Source: Natronococcus sp. CG52 (GTDB lineage: Archaea > Halobacteriota > Halobacteria > Halobacteriales > Natrialbaceae). Taken from it: a DNA stretch of 64,000 nt. Shown piece after piece: positions 31,745 to 40,993 of the stretch. Under the pieces are notes generated by a model. It did not search any database, was not told where the DNA came from, and saw nothing but the letters and a program-made list of their open reading frames with translations. A program made the position numbers and the translations under genes. The stretch's first letter is position 1. Each line of letters opens with the position of its first letter. The stretch spans positions 682,001 to 746,000 of the forward strand of contig NZ_CP099391.1 in assembly GCF_023913515.1 (NCBI RefSeq), written 5' to 3'.

Positions 31745-32537
31745 CACGGCCGTTACGACGGAACGTGGCGCGCTCACCGTCCCACTCGAGTCGCCCCTCG
31801 ACCGCGAGTTTCTCGAGGTGGGCGCGGACGGTCGCCCGCGCGAGGTCGCGGACCCCGGAGAGGTCCTTCTCGTAGGCCGCCTTGAGAACCCCCTCGAGCG
31901 ATTCGGCGCCGTTTTCGACCGCCTCGAGCACCCGTCGCTCGCGGCGATACCGGTGAATGAGGAGCCGCTCGAGGGTCTCTCGGGGGGTATCGATGACGGG
32001 ACCGTGACCGGGATGAAGCGTCGGCGGGTCGATCGCCCAGAACCGGCGCAGGGTGCTCAGGTACGCGCGCATGTCGCCCTCGGGGGCGGCGACGACGACG
32101 CTCCCCTCGATAACGGCGCAGTCACCGCAGACGATCGGTCCGTCCGCGCCGGCCTCGAGTGCGACGTGGTCGGGCGCGTGTCCGGGAGCGTCCAGCACGC
32201 GAACGCGCTCGTCGCCGAGTCGGATCGTCGCTCCGAAACGGAGTTCGCGGTCGGGATGTCGACCCGTCGCCTCGCGAAACCGATTCGTCCGTCCGTATCG
32301 CGCCCAGACGGTCGCGTTCGTCTCGCTGGCGTAGGCGGCGACCCCCCCGACGTGGTCAGAATGGGTGTGCGTGAGAACGATGTGTTCGACCGCGCGTTCG
32401 TCGACCAGTCGGTCGAGCTCTCCGGTCCGGGCAGCAGGATCGACGAGTATCGCCGGCTGCGTGCCGATCAGGTACGCGTTCGTGCGTCCTCCGGGTGCGC
32501 GCGTCGTGGCGGGAACCGAACAGCGAACGACGTCCAT
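31728..32537 (-). CDS. MBL-fold metallo-hydrolase
   Basis: A 269-residue enzyme of the metallo-beta-lactamase superfamily. The di-zinc motif THTHSDHVGG has H57-x-H59-x-D61-H62. Further ligands are in DAPGHAPDHVALE and IVCGDCAVIEGS, and LHPGHGPVID supplies the last His. The C-terminal 60 residues form a winged-helix-like tail (LEKLAVEGRLEWDGE), as in LACTB2-like endoribonuclease relatives. Nuclease or thioesterase activity are both possible. Confidence 0.88.
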   Translation of the reverse strand: MDVVRCSVPATTRAPGGRTNAYLIGTQPAILVDPAARTGELDRLVDERAVEHIVLTHTHSDHVGGVAAYASETNATVWARYGRTNRFREATGRHPDRELRFGATIRLGDERVRVLDAPGHAPDHVALEAGADGPIVCGDCAVIEGSVVVAAPEGDMRAYLSTLRRFWAIDPPTLHPGHGPVIDTPRETLERLLIHRYRRERRVLEAVENGAESLEGVLKAAYEKDLSGVRDLARATVRAHLEKLAVEGRLEWDGERATFRRNGRATRPR

Positions 32538-32604
32538 ACTCGGCCATCGAAGCGGGCGGAAAAAGGCCTGTTGGCGGCGTTCGGTACCTGATTAGCGGCC
32601 CCGA

Positions 32605-32886
32605 TCAGTGCTTGAGGAAGTACACCTGCTTGCGTGCGTCGCGGAAACTGTAGCGCGAGCCGATGAGGCCGACGTCCTCGAGGCGGTTGAGAGCGTAGCG
32701 AACGGTCCGGTCGGGGAGCAGCGATTCCTCGGCCAGCTGCCCCTGCGAGAGCGGCGAGTCGGTCTCGAGAACCTTGGCGACCAGCTTCGCACTCGGTGGC
32801 AGTTCGCGAAGCCGATCGCGGTATTCGTCTTCGGAGAGGAGTTCCTCGGCAGCAGCGGCACGGTCTTCCGCGGTACTCATGCTCAT
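32605..32886 (-). CDS. MarR-like winged-helix regulator
   Basis: A 93-residue DNA-binding protein. The winged helix covers residues about 30-90: PPSAKLVAKVLETDSPLS, then GQLAEESLLPDRTVRYALNR and LEDVGLIGSRYSFRDARK, with YFLKH at the end. The form is typical of a short haloarchaeal MarR/TrmB-type regulator. A TATA-like ATATAG near 32924-32929 lies about 40 bp upstream of the ATG at 32886; ATG 32880 is an alternative. Its target is unknown. Confidence 0.85.
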   Translation of the reverse strand: MSMSTAEDRAAAAEELLSEDEYRDRLRELPPSAKLVAKVLETDSPLSQGQLAEESLLPDRTVRYALNRLEDVGLIGSRYSFRDARKQVYFLKH

Positions 32887-33208
32887 ACTTACCCCAGCGA
32901 AATCGTCGGTGGTAAAGCTTCCCTATATGTGGATACGAACAATCCAGTTTGTATTAGGGGTATAAATGGAATATAATCACAGCTAGCTAACCGGTTCAAT
33001 CTCCGTATTCGATCGCTCGTGACGGCGACGCTCGACGGGTAAGAGCGCCGCAAATAGCGGTTTCTCGATGAGTACCGGTGGTCACGGACCGGAGCTAAAA
33101 GTTATCTCCCGACAGACACATTGTGGGGGAGACACGTATCCCGCTCGGGGTCGCGGTCGACAGACTCCAGTATCGTTTTATCCCACGGCTGCTGTAGTTG
33201 CTCCCAGT
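32887..33208. other. Divergent promoter region with AT-rich patches
   Basis: About 320 bp between the MarR-like gene and the methyltransferase. It holds the minus-strand TATA near 32925, a plus-strand GTATAAATGG near 32960 with no gene at the expected distance, and GTTTTATC at 33174-33181, about 30 bp before the methyltransferase GTG. An in-frame ATG at 33068 is not needed as a start. Confidence 0.5.
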
Positions 33209-33916
33209 GTGAAAGGACAGGAGTGGTACCAGGCCGACGACGTCGCCGAGGAGTACGACGATAAGCGCTTCTCCCAGGGCGGTCAGCTGATCGACCGCCG
33301 GGAGAAGGAGGCCGTACTCGACGCGATCATGCCCGTCGAGGATCGGAACGTCCTCGAGATCGCCTGTGGTACCGGGCGATTCACCGTCATGCTCGCGGAG
33401 CGCGGCGCGGACGTCGTTGGACTGGACATTTCGGCAGCGATGTTGCAGCAAGGACGCAAGAAAGCCCAGAACACGGATCTCGCGGGAACGCTCGAGTTCC
33501 TCCGCGGTGACGCCGGTCGGCTGCCGTTCCCGGACGATCACTTCGACATCGTCATCGCGATGCGATTCTTCCACCTGGCCGACGATCCGGAGGCGTTCCT
33601 GCGGGAGATGCAGCGGGTCTCGAGCGACCAGATCGTCTTCGACACGTTCAACCGGTTCAGCGCGCGCAGCATCTACAACTGGGCGCTTCCGATGGGGTCA
33701 CGGCTCTACTCGAAGAGCGAGGTGAGCGTCCTGCTCGCGAAGAACGACCTGTCGCTGGTCGACGTTGAGGACGACTTCCTCGCCCCCTACGGTCTCTATC
33801 GCTCGATCCCGAACGGACTCGCCGCTCCGATTCGTACCATCGACGAAGCCGTGGGCGGCCACCCGATCGCCGACCATCTGGCGTCGGTCTCGTACTGGAA
33901 CACGCGCGTTCGCTGA
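33209..33916 (+). CDS. SAM-dependent class I methyltransferase
   Basis: A 235-residue methyltransferase. Motif I is VLEIACGTGRFTVMLAERGA, followed by the acidic LDISAAML and LRGDAGRLPFPDDHFDIVIA, all typical of the UbiE/COQ5-like group. The GTG at 33209 was chosen over ATG 33068 because the TATA-like GTTTTATC lies about 30 bp before it and the protein then begins with the usual VKGQEWYQADDVAEEYDD. Methyl acceptor unknown. A GT2 gene follows 64 bp later with its own promoter. Confidence 0.88.
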   Translation: MKGQEWYQADDVAEEYDDKRFSQGGQLIDRREKEAVLDAIMPVEDRNVLEIACGTGRFTVMLAERGADVVGLDISAAMLQQGRKKAQNTDLAGTLEFLRGDAGRLPFPDDHFDIVIAMRFFHLADDPEAFLREMQRVSSDQIVFDTFNRFSARSIYNWALPMGSRLYSKSEVSVLLAKNDLSLVDVEDDFLAPYGLYRSIPNGLAAPIRTIDEAVGGHPIADHLASVSYWNTRVR

Positions 33917-33980
33917 CCCTGCCTGGGCCCAGGATCGAATCCCACCCTATTTTTATTCTCGGCTCAATCTACTATACGGT

Positions 33981-34883
33981 ATGGAGCTCTCGGTAGTCGT
34001 CTCGACGCTCAACGACCGAGAGCAGTTGCTATCGTGTCTCGACTCGATCAGCGCCGAGACGCCGATAGGCACGGAAATCGTCGTCGTCAACGGGCCATCG
34101 TCGGACGGGACGACCGGCGTCGTTCGCGAACGCGCCGACGTCGACGTTCTCGTCGAAATCTCCGAACGGAACCCCAACGTCTCCCGGAACGCCGGATTCG
34201 AGGAAGTGACGGGCGACGTCGTCGCCTTCCTGGACGGGGAGTACGTGATCGAACCCGGCTGGTACGAGGCCGTCGAGCAGGCGATCGGGAACGACGCCGA
34301 CGTCGTCACCGGTCCGATCAGGGAGGCCGACGGAACGACGTCGAACGGAGAGCGGACGCGGACGATCGCCGGCCGCAGCGTGACTACCTTCGACGGCGAC
34401 AACGTCGCGTTCGATCGAACCGTTCTCGAGGCACTCGACGGGTTCGACGAGTATCTCGAGGCCGACGGTACCCGGGACTGCGCCCACCGCGTGGCCGGCC
34501 TCGGGTTCGAGGTCACCTGGTCGAGGCCGATGACGGCTCACAGCGACGTCGGAGCCGACGGCGGACGGACCGACTCCGACTGGGGGTCCACCTACCAGTC
34601 CCTTTCCTATCGCCTCGCGAAGAACTACGGCCCGCGACCGACCGTCCTCGCCCGGACGGTCGGCAGCGCAGTCCGCGACGGCGTCGCCGGCGTTCGAGGG
34701 ATCGTCACCGGCGACGCGACGCCGACGGGGTGGCTCTCGGACGGCCTCGACGTCGTCACGAACGCCGGCGGCGGGTTCCGTGACGGCATTCGGGCTCGCT
34801 ACGCGGATCGGTCCTCCCGTCGAAACCCGAACGGGCTCTCGGTGCGCCACGACCGGGCCGTCCGCGTCTACGATCGCCGTTGA
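33981..34883 (+). CDS. Family 2 glycosyltransferase
   Basis: A 300-residue GT-A enzyme. It starts MELSVVVSTLNDREQLLSCL, with NPNVSRNAGFEEVTGDVVAF and the metal-binding LDGEYVIEPGW, where D-x-E replaces the usual D-x-D. FDGDNVAFDRTVLEALDGFDE is the acceptor-side motif. No membrane helix is evident. The ATG at 33981 follows a TATA-like ATTTTTATTC by about 25 bp. Substrate unknown; a role in N-glycan or polysaccharide assembly is possible. Confidence 0.88.
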   Translation: MELSVVVSTLNDREQLLSCLDSISAETPIGTEIVVVNGPSSDGTTGVVRERADVDVLVEISERNPNVSRNAGFEEVTGDVVAFLDGEYVIEPGWYEAVEQAIGNDADVVTGPIREADGTTSNGERTRTIAGRSVTTFDGDNVAFDRTVLEALDGFDEYLEADGTRDCAHRVAGLGFEVTWSRPMTAHSDVGADGGRTDSDWGSTYQSLSYRLAKNYGPRPTVLARTVGSAVRDGVAGVRGIVTGDATPTGWLSDGLDVVTNAGGGFRDGIRARYADRSSRRNPNGLSVRHDRAVRVYDRR

Positions 34884-34889
34884 GAGGAC

Positions 34890-35678
34890 TCACTCACGAC
34901 GGAACTGCGGCTCTCGTTCCTCGAGTCTGGCCTCGAACCCCTCCCGGTAGTCGTCGGTATCGTCCAGTTCGCGTCCGAGCGCACGCTCGAACTGGAGGCC
35001 CTGCTCGAGCGGCATCTCGAGGGCCGCGTTGAGCGCGCGCTTCCCGTTCTCGAGGCCCAGCGGTGCGTTCTCACAGAGCCGGTCCGCGAACGCTTTCGTC
35101 CGTTCGTCGACCGCCTCGTTCTCACAGAGTTCGTGGACCAGCCCCGTCCGCGCCGCGTCCTCGGGGTCGACGAATTCGCCGGTGAGAACGATCTCCTTCG
35201 CTTTCGAGAGGCCGACCAGTCGGGGCAGTCGCTGGGTACCACCGCCGTGGGGGAAGGTGCCGAGCGCGACCTCGAGCAGCCCGTACTTCGCGTCGCGGCC
35301 GAGGATCCGGAAGTCGCAGGGAAGGGTCAGTTCGAACGCGCCGGCCGGTGCGGCCCGTTTGATCCCGGCGACGACCGGCTGTCGCGTCTCCTCGATCGCC
35401 TCGAGCAGGGTCGGAAAGACGTCGCGATCGATCTCGGAATCGGGTTCGACGCGGTCGCGCATCATCTCGAGATCCATTCCGGCGCTGAAGACGGGGCCCT
35501 CTCCGAGGAGGGTCGCCGCCCACACTTCGTCCGCGGCGTCGACGCGTTCGAACGCCTCGGTCAGCTCTCGCATGAGGGCGACCGTCATCGCGTTTCGTTT
35601 CTCGGGACGAGAGAGATAGACGTCCGCTCGCCGGTCGTTCCAGTCGATAGCCGCGAGTCCCGTGCCAACAGACTCCAT
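34890..35678 (-). CDS. Enoyl-CoA hydratase/isomerase family protein
   Basis: A 262-residue crotonase-fold protein. The oxyanion-hole segments are GPVFSAGMDLEMM and the later KRAAPAGAFELTLPCDFRIL. The catalytic Glu of hydratases normally follows in FGLPE-type sequence; here LLEVALGTFPHGGGTQRLPR has Glu at an equivalent position. The C-terminus NGKRALNAALEM is typical. The exact reaction (hydratase or isomerase) is not certain. It converges with the GT2 gene 6 bp away. Confidence 0.9.
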   Translation of the reverse strand: MESVGTGLAAIDWNDRRADVYLSRPEKRNAMTVALMRELTEAFERVDAADEVWAATLLGEGPVFSAGMDLEMMRDRVEPDSEIDRDVFPTLLEAIEETRQPVVAGIKRAAPAGAFELTLPCDFRILGRDAKYGLLEVALGTFPHGGGTQRLPRLVGLSKAKEIVLTGEFVDPEDAARTGLVHELCENEAVDERTKAFADRLCENAPLGLENGKRALNAALEMPLEQGLQFERALGRELDDTDDYREGFEARLEEREPQFRRE

Positions 35679-35759
35679 GGAGAACCGATCAGGAGCCAGG
35701 AGTATAACGTTCGGGTCCGGCGACCGATATCGAAACCGCCGCGGGGCGACCCGCGCCCG

Positions 35760-36722
35760 TTATTCGGGATCGAAACCGCCGGCGAGCCGGTCGATTGCGA
35801 AGAGTGCGACCGCGCCGACCAACGTCCAGGCGCCCGTCAGCAACAGGACGTCGGTCGTCAGAGCGTGCGTCTCGGCGATTTCGTGGAGCGGCGCGGGCAC
35901 GGAGCCGGCGATGAGTCCGACGAGGAAGACGAGCGTCACCTCGCGGTGCCGATCCAGTGCGCGCCGCACGAGCCTGGCGATCGTGACGAGGCCGACGACC
36001 CCCCCGGCGACGAACACGACGACGGTCGTCCCCGGCTCGAGGACGGCCGCGAGCGTTCCGCCGGCGAGGACGAGGTCCTGAATCGACTGGATGAACGCGG
36101 TCAACTCCGACGAGAGGAAGACGTACTGGCCGAGGAGGATCAGGATCAGCGAGCCGGAGATTCCCGGCAGGATCATCGCGCTGATCGCCAGCGCGCCCGA
36201 GAGGAAGATCAGGACGGCGCCGCTTCCCGGCAGCTGGAGGATGTTGGCGGAAACGAGTAGCGCGAGGCCGGTCCCGGCGGCGGCTGCGAGGGCGTGTCGC
36301 GTCGAGGCGAGGGTCAGACTTCGAAAGAGGGCGACCGCGGATGCGGCGATCAGCCCGATGAAGAAGCCGAAGAGCGCAACCGGGTGGGACTCGGACAGCG
36401 CCGAGACGGCGCCGGCGATGAGCGCGACGGCGGTCGCCATTCCGATGCCGAGCGGCAGGAGGAACTGCAGGTCCATCTCGAGCAACGCCTCCCGGGCTCG
36501 TTCCCGTCGATCGGGATCGTATCCGCGGAGCGCGGCGATCGCTCTCCCGGGCGTGAGCGCGGTCACGGCGGCGATCAGTCGGCCGTAAAAGCCGAACAAC
36601 AGGGCGACGGTACCGCCGGAGACGCCGGGGAGCGCGTCGGCCGTCCCCATACAGAGTCCGTAACAGTAGATGCGCAGGACCGCCATCCGCGAACCGAATC
36701 GCTGTTCGAGAGCGTGTAGCAT
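35760..36722 (-). CDS. DUF368 membrane protein (polyprenyl-phosphate transporter candidate)
   Basis: A 320-residue integral membrane protein with about eight helices. It has the two inverted signature sites of DUF368: TADALPGVSGGTVALLFGFY near residue 28 and MILPGISGSLILILLGQY near residue 190. Bacterial DUF368 proteins (PopT type) have been shown to recycle undecaprenyl phosphate across the membrane. Archaea use dolichyl phosphate, so by analogy it may flip that carrier for N-glycosylation. Start ATG 36722. Confidence 0.9.
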   Translation of the reverse strand: MLHALEQRFGSRMAVLRIYCYGLCMGTADALPGVSGGTVALLFGFYGRLIAAVTALTPGRAIAALRGYDPDRRERAREALLEMDLQFLLPLGIGMATAVALIAGAVSALSESHPVALFGFFIGLIAASAVALFRSLTLASTRHALAAAAGTGLALLVSANILQLPGSGAVLIFLSGALAISAMILPGISGSLILILLGQYVFLSSELTAFIQSIQDLVLAGGTLAAVLEPGTTVVVFVAGGVVGLVTIARLVRRALDRHREVTLVFLVGLIAGSVPAPLHEIAETHALTTDVLLLTGAWTLVGAVALFAIDRLAGGFDPE

Positions 36723-36872
36723 ACCTGGTAGTCACCGTTGAATCGTCGGTCTCGAGCGCGGCAATCCGGACGCTCGGTTCACGACCATACGTATCGAAGT
36801 TTCGGGACGGTCATAAATCGACTCACTCGGGACAGCGGTCGATAATCCGACGGTTCTTCGGAGTGCGGGCCC

Positions 36873-37703
36873 TCAGTCCCGAGATTTCGATTTCGGGGCG
36901 AGTACGTCGATCACTCGACAGGCGTTCTTCGAGAAGGCTCGGCGTAGCAGATCTTCCGAGACGTCCAGCGTGAGAATCTCCATGACGGCGACGTCGGGAT
37001 GGCAGGCGGGCGTCCCGCTCCCGAAGAGCACGCGGTCGGGGTGTTCCCGGAGCGCGCGCTCGAGGTGGTCGCGATACCTGACGAAACTCGTCTCGAGGTA
37101 GCAGTCGTCGTAGCGCTCGAGGAGGTCGATCATCTCGGTCATGAGCGACCGATCGAGCGGATGGCCGCCGAAGTGTGCGACGACGACCGGGAACGACCGG
37201 CCGAGGAGCGTCTCCGCCAGCGCCGCGGGTGGCGCGTCGACGCCGCCGCGGACGATCAGCGGGAGCCCGGCGTCCTCGAGGGCCGCGAGCACCGCCTCGT
37301 CCGGGTAGTCGTCGACGGCGGGATCGAGGACGAAGCCGTGGAAGCGGTCGTCGTAGGCGTACCTCTCGACGTCGTCGGGAGTCGTGTGGTGGTCCGCGCG
37401 TCGACTGACGGCGTTTCGAAGCCGACCCGCGGCGGTCGTCTCGGGTCGGTGTGTTCCGTTGATTCGGGCGAACGCGACGAACGGGCGGTCGACGCTGCGT
37501 CTGGCGACGCCGTTGTTCGGTGCGACGTACGTCGTTCCCGCCGCCGCGGCCGGAAAGACGACCGATCGAGTGATCCCGGCCTGGTGCATCTCCCGCTCGA
37601 GTCGATCCGGCGAGATCGTTCGGCCCCCGGTTGGCGTCTCGCGGTCCGGTATCAGGCGTGCGTAGACGTCTACGATACGAAACCCGTGTTCCAGCTCCAG
37701 CAT
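36873..37703 (-). CDS. Amidohydrolase-like TIM-barrel hydrolase
   Basis: A 276-residue protein of the amidohydrolase 2 type. The barrel shows AGITRSVVFPAAAAGTTY, FVAFARINGTHR, FPVVVAHFGGHPLD and RVLFGSGTPACHPDV; the usual final FGSD/FGTD is here FGSGTP, so a metal ligand may be missing. The N-terminal H-x-H is also absent (IVDVYARLIPD). It may be a degenerate or non-metal member. ATG 37703 is preferred; an in-frame GTG at 37712 is possible, with a TATA-like box near 37732. Confidence 0.75.
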   Translation of the reverse strand: MLELEHGFRIVDVYARLIPDRETPTGGRTISPDRLEREMHQAGITRSVVFPAAAAGTTYVAPNNGVARRSVDRPFVAFARINGTHRPETTAAGRLRNAVSRRADHHTTPDDVERYAYDDRFHGFVLDPAVDDYPDEAVLAALEDAGLPLIVRGGVDAPPAALAETLLGRSFPVVVAHFGGHPLDRSLMTEMIDLLERYDDCYLETSFVRYRDHLERALREHPDRVLFGSGTPACHPDVAVMEILTLDVSEDLLRRAFSKNACRVIDVLAPKSKSRD

Positions 37704-37816
37704 CCCGTCCACCTCTTTTCGGAACGAACATATCTGGTTACCGACTCGTCGCTCGCGGTGTGCAGACGATTCGCACGGCGGAATCGCAAGACGCGAGTCC
37801 GACAGGAGGGAAAAGC

Positions 37817-37824
37817 TTATATAG
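37817..37824 (+). promoter_or_regulatory. Thermosome promoter TATA box
   Basis: CTTATATA lies 34-41 bp before the ATG at 37858, preceded by a purine-rich GGAAAAG that fits the TFB-recognition element. It is a strong box, as expected for a chaperonin gene. Confidence 0.6.
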
Positions 37825-37857
37825 AAGTGCTGACGACATGGTTAGTGAGGATCCACA

Positions 37858-39435
37858 ATGGCACAACAGCGACGCATGGGCGGACAGCCTATGTTCATTA
37901 TGAGCGAGGATAGTCAGCGAACGCAGGGTCGAGACGCCCAGTCGTCGAACATTATGGCCGGCAAGGCGGTCGCCGAGTCGGTACGGACGACACTCGGACC
38001 CCGCGGGATGGACAAGATGCTCGTCGACTCGAGCGGCGAGGTCGTCATCACGAACGACGGCGCGACCATCTTGAACGAGATGGACATCGAACACCCCGCG
38101 GCCCAGATGCTCGTCGAGGTCGCCGACTCCCAGGAGGAGGAGGTCGGCGACGGAACGACGACCGCGGCCGTGATCGCTGGCAACCTGCTCGGTGAGGCCG
38201 AAGATCTCATCGAACAGGACGTCCATGCGACGACGATCGTCGAGGGCTACCACGAGGCCGCCGAGATCGCCCTCGAGGCGATCGCCGAGCAGGTCGGCGA
38301 GGACGAGGTCGACGACGAGATTCTGAAGCAGGTCGCCGAGTCGAGCATGACCGGCAAAGGCACCGGCGGTCTGACCGCCGAGTCGCTGGCCGAGACGGTC
38401 GTCGAGGCGATCCGACACGTCGAGACGGACGCGGGCGTCGAGCGGGAGAACGTCACCGTCCACACGCAGATCGGCGCGTCCTCGAACGCGACCGAACTCG
38501 TCCCCGGCATCGTCATCGACGAGGAGGCCGCCCACGACGCGATGCCGAGCGAGGTCGAGGACGCCTCGATCGCCGTGCTCGACGTCGAACTCGGCGTCCG
38601 CACCGGCGAGATTGACGCCGAGTACGCCATCGACTCGATCGACCAGCTCAACCAGGCCATCGACGCCGAGGAGAGCGAGGTCCGGGGCTACGCCGAAACG
38701 CTCGCCGAGAGCGGCGCCGACGTCGTCTTCACGACCGACGACGTCGACGACCGTATCAGCTCGTTCCTCGCGAGCGAGGGCGTGCTCGTCTTCGACGACA
38801 TCGGCAACTCCGACGCGCGCCAGATCGTCTCCGCGACGGGTGCAACCCGCGTCGGTGCCCTCGAGGACCTCGAGGAATCCGACTTCGGCGCGGCCGACCG
38901 CGTCCGGACCAAGAACTACGGCGACGACGACCTCGCGTTCGTCGAAGGTGGCGCGGCCGCCGAGGCCGTCACCGTCTTCGTCCGCGGCGGCACCGAACAC
39001 GTCGTCGACGAACTCGAGCGCGCAATCGGCGACGCACTCGACGTCGTCTCGACGGCGCTCGACTCGGGCGAGGTCGTCCCCGGCGCCGGTGCGACCGAGA
39101 TCGCTATCGCGGACAAGATCCGCTCGGAAGCCGCCGGTATCGAGGGACGCAAGCAACTCGCCGTAACCTCGTTCGCCGACGCGCTCGACGTCGTTCCGCG
39201 GACGCTCGCCACCAACACCGGACAGGACCCGATCGACACCCTCGTCGACCTTCGTGCGGCCCACGAGTCCGAGGGCCGCGCCGGTCTCATCACCGACGGT
39301 GAGGACGTCACGATCGCCGATCCGTTCGAGTACGGCGTCGTCGACCCCGCCGACGTCAAGCGCGAAGCCATCGAGAGCGCGACCGAGGCCGCGACGATGA
39401 TCGTCCGCATCGACGACGTCATCGCCGCCGAGTAA
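37858..39435 (+). CDS. Thermosome subunit (group II chaperonin)
   Basis: ATP-driven folding chaperone of the cytosol. It has 525 residues. The equatorial domain has [24 protein letters not shown] and the catalytic [15 protein letters not shown]; the apical/intermediate domain covers about 150-400; [13 protein letters not shown] and the final [12 protein letters not shown] complete the equatorial half. The C-terminus stops at AAE with no Gly/Met-rich tail. The ATG gives [17 protein letters not shown]6 run follows the stop. Confidence 0.97.
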   Translation: MAQQRRMGGQPMFIMSEDSQRTQGRDAQSSNIMAGKAVAESVRTTLGPRGMDKMLVDSSGEVVITNDGATILNEMDIEHPAAQMLVEVADSQEEEVGDGTTTAAVIAGNLLGEAEDLIEQDVHATTIVEGYHEAAEIALEAIAEQVGEDEVDDEILKQVAESSMTGKGTGGLTAESLAETVVEAIRHVETDAGVERENVTVHTQIGASSNATELVPGIVIDEEAAHDAMPSEVEDASIAVLDVELGVRTGEIDAEYAIDSIDQLNQAIDAEESEVRGYAETLAESGADVVFTTDDVDDRISSFLASEGVLVFDDIGNSDARQIVSATGATRVGALEDLEESDFGAADRVRTKNYGDDDLAFVEGGAAAEAVTVFVRGGTEHVVDELERAIGDALDVVSTALDSGEVVPGAGATEIAIADKIRSEAAGIEGRKQLAVTSFADALDVVPRTLATNTGQDPIDTLVDLRAAHESEGRAGLITDGEDVTIADPFEYGVVDPADVKREAIESATEAATMIVRIDDVIAAE

Positions 39436-39450
39436 CGTTCCCAGATCCGC

Positions 39451-39462
39451 TTTCGTTTTTTC
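39451..39462 (+). terminator. T-rich terminator of the thermosome gene
   Basis: TTTCGTTTTTT at 39451-39461 begins 16 bp after the stop codon. No strong stem is needed for archaeal termination at such a U tract. Confidence 0.6.
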
Positions 39463-39525
39463 GGTAGTTGCGTCGTACTCGGGAGAGCGGTCGGTAGCGA
39501 TCGGTTACGCCGGTCGTCTCGCTCT

Positions 39526-40362
39526 TCACTCGCTCGACGGTGCCGGCCCGAGTTCGATCCGATCGCCGACCTCGAGGCTGAACGCCTCGTCGCCGCGGCC
39601 CCGGTTGACGTCGAGTTCGACGTAACCGTGACTGCCGACCGTGGCGAGTCGGTCACCCGCCGAAACGGCGCCGAAGGTGTCGCCGACCGGAACGAGGTCG
39701 CCGTTTGCGACGATTCGATTCCGGTTCTCGAGGTAGGTACCGGGCACGTTCGTGATGGCGTTCCCGAAGTCGTCGACGACGAGGACTTCTCCGGTGGCGT
39801 GCCCCTCGTCGACCGTCGCGTCGGGAAGTTCGAGAGCGACGGGATCCGCTGTCGGGGAGAGAAACGGGAGCGACTCGAGCCGACCCGGATCGCGCTCGTG
39901 AACCGCCGCTGCAGCGGGGGCGAAGACGTCCCGTCCGTGGAAGGTCGTGCTCGCCGGCCCTCGATTGGAGGGGCCAGCGGTTCCGGAAGGGGCTGCGCCC
40001 ACCGTTGGCTCGACCGGCTCGAGCCGTCGTTCGTCGATCACGTACCTCTCGAGGGTGCGCTCGCCGGCGAGGCGACGGGCCGCGGGGAGCAAGACGCCGT
40101 TGTCCGGACCCACGAGCGTGTGTTCGCCGGCACGGAGAACGAGCGCGTCGCGTTCGGTTCCGACGCCGGGGTCGACGACGACGAGGTGGGTCGCGGGCGG
40201 AAAGTACGGGAGGGTCTCCCGGAGCCAGAACGCCGTGGTTCGGACGTCGTGTCGCGGGAAGTCGTGTCCGACGTCGACCAGTCTCGCGGCCGATCGCTGG
40301 AGGACGACGCCTTTCATCGCCGCGGGATAGGGGGTGCCGAAGTCCGACGTGAGCGTGATCAT
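39526..40362 (-). CDS. SAM hydroxide adenosyltransferase (DUF62 family)
   Basis: Predicted to split S-adenosylmethionine with hydroxide to adenosine and methionine, like the archaeal DUF62 enzymes related to fluorinase. It has 278 residues. Start MITLTSDFGTPYPAAMKGVV fits the family, with VVVDPGVGTERD, GPDNGVLLP, FHGRDVFAPAAA and VLVVDDFGNAITN. ATG 40362 was chosen because the family begins at this Met; the frame is open to 40434. It lies 114 bp downstream of the NMN adenylyltransferase gene on the same strand. Confidence 0.9.
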   Translation of the reverse strand: MITLTSDFGTPYPAAMKGVVLQRSAARLVDVGHDFPRHDVRTTAFWLRETLPYFPPATHLVVVDPGVGTERDALVLRAGEHTLVGPDNGVLLPAARRLAGERTLERYVIDERRLEPVEPTVGAAPSGTAGPSNRGPASTTFHGRDVFAPAAAAVHERDPGRLESLPFLSPTADPVALELPDATVDEGHATGEVLVVDDFGNAITNVPGTYLENRNRIVANGDLVPVGDTFGAVSAGDRLATVGSHGYVELDVNRGRGDEAFSLEVGDRIELGPAPSSE

Positions 40363-40476
40363 GGAAGGGGGTACGGTTCCATCGACGAAAATCGGTGTGT
40401 CTTGGAACGACCGGTCGTCCGGACGGGAGCACACGCTCCTCGGGAGACGCTGCAGAACGACGGTAACGGAGAGACG

Positions 40477-40992
40477 TTACGCTCCGTTCGAATCGGAGCC
40501 GCTGACCATCTGGATGCGCTCGAGGCCGTCGGTCTCCTCGACGACCTCGACGACCGCCTCGGGAACCAGCGACTCCCAGTCGCCGCCGTTGATCATGCGC
40601 TCGCGGACCTCGGTTCCCTCGAGAACCTCGCGGTTGAACATCGGCGACTGACGGATCTCGATATCGGCCTCCCGAAACAGTTGGATAACGAGCGGGTTGT
40701 TCGAGTAGGCGACGTCGAAGTCGGGGCTCATACTCTGGACGTGGCTCACCCACACCGAGTTGCGCTCTAAGTCCTCGATCGGAACGGCGTAGGTCACGAG
40801 GTCGGTATCGACCAGCGACTTGGTGATCATCATGATGCGTTCTCCGGCGGTGAACGGATTTCGGACGGTGTGTGAGTCGTCGGCGCTTCCGATCCCCAGG
40901 ACGAGTTCGTCGACGTCCTCGGCGATTTGCGCGACCATGTTGCGGTGGCCGTTGTGAAACGGCTGGAAGCGACCGATGTAGAACCCCCTCAT
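40477..40992 (-). CDS. Nicotinamide-nucleotide adenylyltransferase
   Basis: Makes NAD+ from NMN and ATP. It has 171 residues, the usual archaeal length. The nucleotidyl-transfer motif is GRFQPFHNGH (H13-x-x-H16), followed by ELVLGIGSADDSHTVRNPFT, and the second motif region is EGTEVRERMI. The start at 40992 is fixed by MRGFYIGRFQPFH. A perfect 15-bp palindrome lies 1 bp before the start codon, so transcription is probably repressible. Confidence 0.95.
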   Translation of the reverse strand: MRGFYIGRFQPFHNGHRNMVAQIAEDVDELVLGIGSADDSHTVRNPFTAGERIMMITKSLVDTDLVTYAVPIEDLERNSVWVSHVQSMSPDFDVAYSNNPLVIQLFREADIEIRQSPMFNREVLEGTEVRERMINGGDWESLVPEAVVEVVEETDGLERIQMVSGSDSNGA

Positions 40993-40993
40993 G

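Noticed and set aside
33068-33208. Longer start for the methyltransferase at ATG 33068
   Set aside because: The extra 47 residues have unlikely composition and the promoter lies inside them; GTG 33209 fits both the TATA box and the family N-terminus.
33917-33960. tRNA-like T-loop (GGATCGAATCCC)
   Set aside because: There is no room for an acceptor stem and anticodon arm, because the methyltransferase coding sequence ends at 33916. No other tRNA-like sequence was found.
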